Assembly (NCBI GenBank): GCA_946481465.1
Contig: CAMLOC010000163.1
Span: forward strand, 1-7,489
From: an uncultured Shinella sp.
GTDB lineage: Bacteria > Pseudomonadota > Alphaproteobacteria > Rhizobiales > Rhizobiaceae
Length of the DNA: 7,489 nucleotides
Reading direction: 5' to 3'
Notes under the pieces: generated by a model
Seen by the model: the letters and a program-made list of their open reading frames with translations, nothing else
Database searches by the model: none
What the model was told of the DNA's origin: nothing
Position numbers and translations under genes: made by a program
In this document: positions 6,019 to 7,489 of the stretch, in pieces
Position numbering within the stretch: the stretch's first letter is position 1
Layout of the letters: each line of letters starts with the position of its first letter

Positions 6019-6659
6019 GCCTTTCCCTCAAGCCCGTCGGCCCGTACCGCATCCTCTACATCATGGCCGTCGATGCCGAGTACGGCCCGCACCTGAAGGC
6101 CCGCATCACGCCCCTCATGACCGGGGTCGGCCCGGTCGAGGCGGCCGTGCAGCTGACGCGCGCGCTCAGCCGGCTGGAAGGAGAGGACAAGCTCCCCGAC
6201 CTCGTCGTCTCGCTCGGTTCCGCCGGCTCCCCGACGCTGGAGCAGACCGGCGTCTACCAGGCGACCTCCCTTTCCTATCGCGACATGGACGCCTCGCCGC
6301 TGGGCTTTCCCCGCGGCGCGACGCCCTTCCTCGACCTGCCGGTGGAGGTGCCGCTTCCCGCCCGCATTCCCGGCGTCCCCGGCGCGCGCCTTTCGACGGG
6401 CGCCGGCATCGTCTCCGGCGCCGCCTATGCGGGCATCGACGCGGACATGGTGGACATGGAAACCTTCGCGGAACTGCGCGCCTGCCAGGCCTTCGGCGTC
6501 ACGCTCGTTGGCCTGCGCGGCATTTCCGACGGCAAGGCCGAACTCAACCATGTCGGCGACTGGACGGAGTACCTCCACGTCATCGACGAAAAGCTCGCCG
6601 AGGCCGTCGACCGGCTGGAGGCGGCCATCGCCGAGGGCACCCTCATGCCGAAGGGCTGA
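6015..6659 (+). CDS. mtnN: 5'-methylthioadenosine/S-adenosylhomocysteine nucleosidase
   Basis: The product is 214 residues, slightly shorter than E. coli MtnN/Pfs (232). The enzyme cleaves MTA and SAH to adenine plus the ribosyl-thio product in the cytoplasm, relieving SAH inhibition of methyltransferases. Landmarks align by eye with E. coli: MAVDAEYG gives E22 (E. coli E12), SLGSAGS is the phosphorylase-fold glycine loop, VDMETFAE gives M148-E149 (E. coli M173-E174), and RGISDGK gives catalytic D172 (E. coli D197). The region between the glycine loop and the MET motif is shorter and differs, so this is a divergent clade and a related nucleoside hydrolase or phosphorylase specificity is possible. 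The ATG overlaps the thioesterase stop by 4 nt, with GAGG at 6001-6004 as a plausible ribosome site. Confidence 0.87.
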   Translation: MSLSLKPVGPYRILYIMAVDAEYGPHLKARITPLMTGVGPVEAAVQLTRALSRLEGEDKLPDLVVSLGSAGSPTLEQTGVYQATSLSYRDMDASPLGFPRGATPFLDLPVEVPLPARIPGVPGARLSTGAGIVSGAAYAGIDADMVDMETFAELRACQAFGVTLVGLRGISDGKAELNHVGDWTEYLHVIDEKLAEAVDRLEAAIAEGTLMPKG

Positions 6660-6661
6660 AG

Positions 6662-6697
6662 ATCCGGCATTTCCCCGTTGCGCGGGACGCGGATTTT
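6662..6697 (+). terminator. Weak candidate terminator between mtnN and guaA
   Basis: ATCCG (6662-6666) can pair with CGGAT (6690-6694) around an inner stem CCCG/CGGG (6674-6677 with 6683-6686), followed by a short T-run (TTTT, 6694-6697). The internal loops are large and the stem is weak, so partial termination or a chance structure are both possible. It is the only terminator-like signal in the 53-nt gap. Confidence 0.3.
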
Positions 6698-6701
6698 CAT
6701 T

Positions 6702-6706
6702 AAAGG
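6702..6706 (+). promoter_or_regulatory. Ribosome binding site of guaA
   Basis: AAAGG sits 6 nt before the ATG at 6713 in a locally AT-richer stretch (TTTTCATTAAAGG). This supports the start that matches the known N-terminus of alphaproteobacterial GuaA. Confidence 0.5.
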
Positions 6707-6712
6707 CTCGCC

Positions 6713-7489
6713 ATGACCCAGACAGCTCATCCCGACAGCGTTCTCATCATCGATTTCGGCAGCCAGGTGACCCAACTCATCGGGCGGCGCGTGCGCGAAG
6801 CAGGCGTCTATTGCGAGATCATCCCCTTCCAGTCGGCGGAAGAGGCCTTCCACCGCATGCGGCCGAAGGCGATCATCTTTTCCGGCGGCCCGGCATCGGT
6901 GCTCGACCAGGGCAGCCCCCGCGCTCCGCAGGTCGTCTTCGATTCCGGCCTGCCGATCCTCGGCATCTGCTACGGCCAGCAGACCCTCGCCACCCAGCTC
7001 GGCGGCACCGTCGAAGGCGGCCATGCCCGTGAGTTCGGCCGCGCCGACGTCGAGATCCTCAAGGCAAGCCCCCTCTTCGAAGGCTTCTGGGACGTGGGCA
7101 AAAAGTATCCGGTCTGGATGAGCCACGGCGACCGCGTGACGGTCGCGCCCGAGGGCTTCGAAATCATCGGCGTTTCCGAAAACGCCCCCTTCGCCATCTG
7201 CGTCAACGAGGCGAAGCGCTATTATACGACGATGTTCCACCCGGAAGTGGTGCACACGCCAGACGGGGCGAAGCTGCTCTCCAACTTCGTGCACAAGATC
7301 GCCGGCATCAAGGGCGACTGGTCGATGTCGGCCTATCGCGCCCGCGCCGTGGAAGCCATTCGCGAGCAGGTCGGCGACAAGCGCGTCATCTGCGCGCTGT
7401 CGGGCGGCGTCGACAGTTCCGTCGCGGCGCTCCTCATCCATGAGGCGGTCGGCGCGCAGCTCACCTGCATCCTCGTCGACCACGGCCTG
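6713..7489 (+). CDS. guaA: GMP synthase (glutamine-hydrolysing), 3'-truncated by window end
   Basis: The first 259 codons of about 520 are present and the frame runs off the right edge without a stop. GuaA converts XMP to GMP using ATP and ammonia from glutamine, in the cytoplasm, as the last step of de novo guanine nucleotide synthesis. The class I glutamine amidotransferase domain (about 10-200) is complete: nucleophile C86 in GICYGQQ, H176 and E178 in FHPEV, and the start block [14 protein letters not shown]. The ATP pyrophosphatase domain begins with the PP-loop SGGVDSS (230-236). All key residues visible are intact, so this is a functional housekeeping gene. It follows mtnN by 53 nt on the same strand and may have its own promoter in the AT-richer gap. 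Confidence 0.98.
   Translation, partial: MTQTAHPDSVLIIDFGSQVTQLIGRRVREAGVYCEIIPFQSAEEAFHRMRPKAIIFSGGPASVLDQGSPRAPQVVFDSGLPILGICYGQQTLATQLGGTVEGGHAREFGRADVEILKASPLFEGFWDVGKKYPVWMSHGDRVTVAPEGFEIIGVSENAPFAICVNEAKRYYTTMFHPEVVHTPDGAKLLSNFVHKIAGIKGDWSMSAYRARAVEAIREQVGDKRVICALSGGVDSSVAALLIHEAVGAQLTCILVDHGL

Noticed and set aside
6425..7483. 352-residue open frame on the minus strand
   Set aside because: It is antisense to mtnN and the clearly real guaA, and shows no recognisable domain.
1..7489. CRISPR arrays, tRNA/rRNA genes, transposases, toxin-antitoxin or phage defence genes
   Set aside because: No regularly spaced direct repeats, tRNA-like cloverleaf or matching protein motifs were found by eye, and nearly all sequence is explained by the + strand genes.

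Overview
The window is GC-rich (strong G/C at third codon positions), densely packed and coded entirely on the + strand. Gene content and protein style (a guaA start of [12 protein letters not shown], a rhizobial-type intergenic palindromic repeat, TspO) point to an alphaproteobacterium of the order Hyphomicrobiales, most likely Rhizobiaceae (Shinella/Ensifer/Rhizobium-like). The genus cannot be fixed from sequence alone.

Region 1 (1-4984) is a compact cell-envelope operon. It holds a 5'-truncated imelysin-family protein with an intact GxHxxE metal motif, a DUF1111 di-heme c-type oxidoreductase with two CxxCH sites, a second imelysin-family protein that has lost the motif histidine, and a DUF1513 beta-propeller-like protein with a Tat-type signal. 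The genes are 42 nt apart, directly abutting and 1 nt overlapping, so they are almost certainly co-transcribed and partly translationally coupled. Members of these families recur together in Proteobacteria and are linked to iron/heme handling in the periplasm; the exact chemistry is unsolved. A tspO gene (membrane porphyrin/heme-binding family) follows 41 nt later on the same strand.

Region 2 (5482-7489) is metabolic: a PaaI-type hotdog thioesterase, overlapped by 4 nt by a 5'-methylthioadenosine/S-adenosylhomocysteine nucleosidase gene, then guaA (GMP synthase), which runs off the right edge.

The most unusual feature is a repeat of about 140 bp at roughly 2648-2790. It consists of two palindromes in inverted orientation and resembles elements normally found between genes in Rhizobiales. 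Here it lies inside the 5' end of the second imelysin gene and stays open in frame. It separates the ATG and its good Shine-Dalgarno from the signal-peptide core, so the gene either encodes an abnormally long leader or starts at an internal GTG within the repeat. I see no tRNA, rRNA, CRISPR array, transposase or phage gene. No wholly new multi-gene system is evident; the imelysin/di-heme/DUF1513 operon is the part whose function is least understood.
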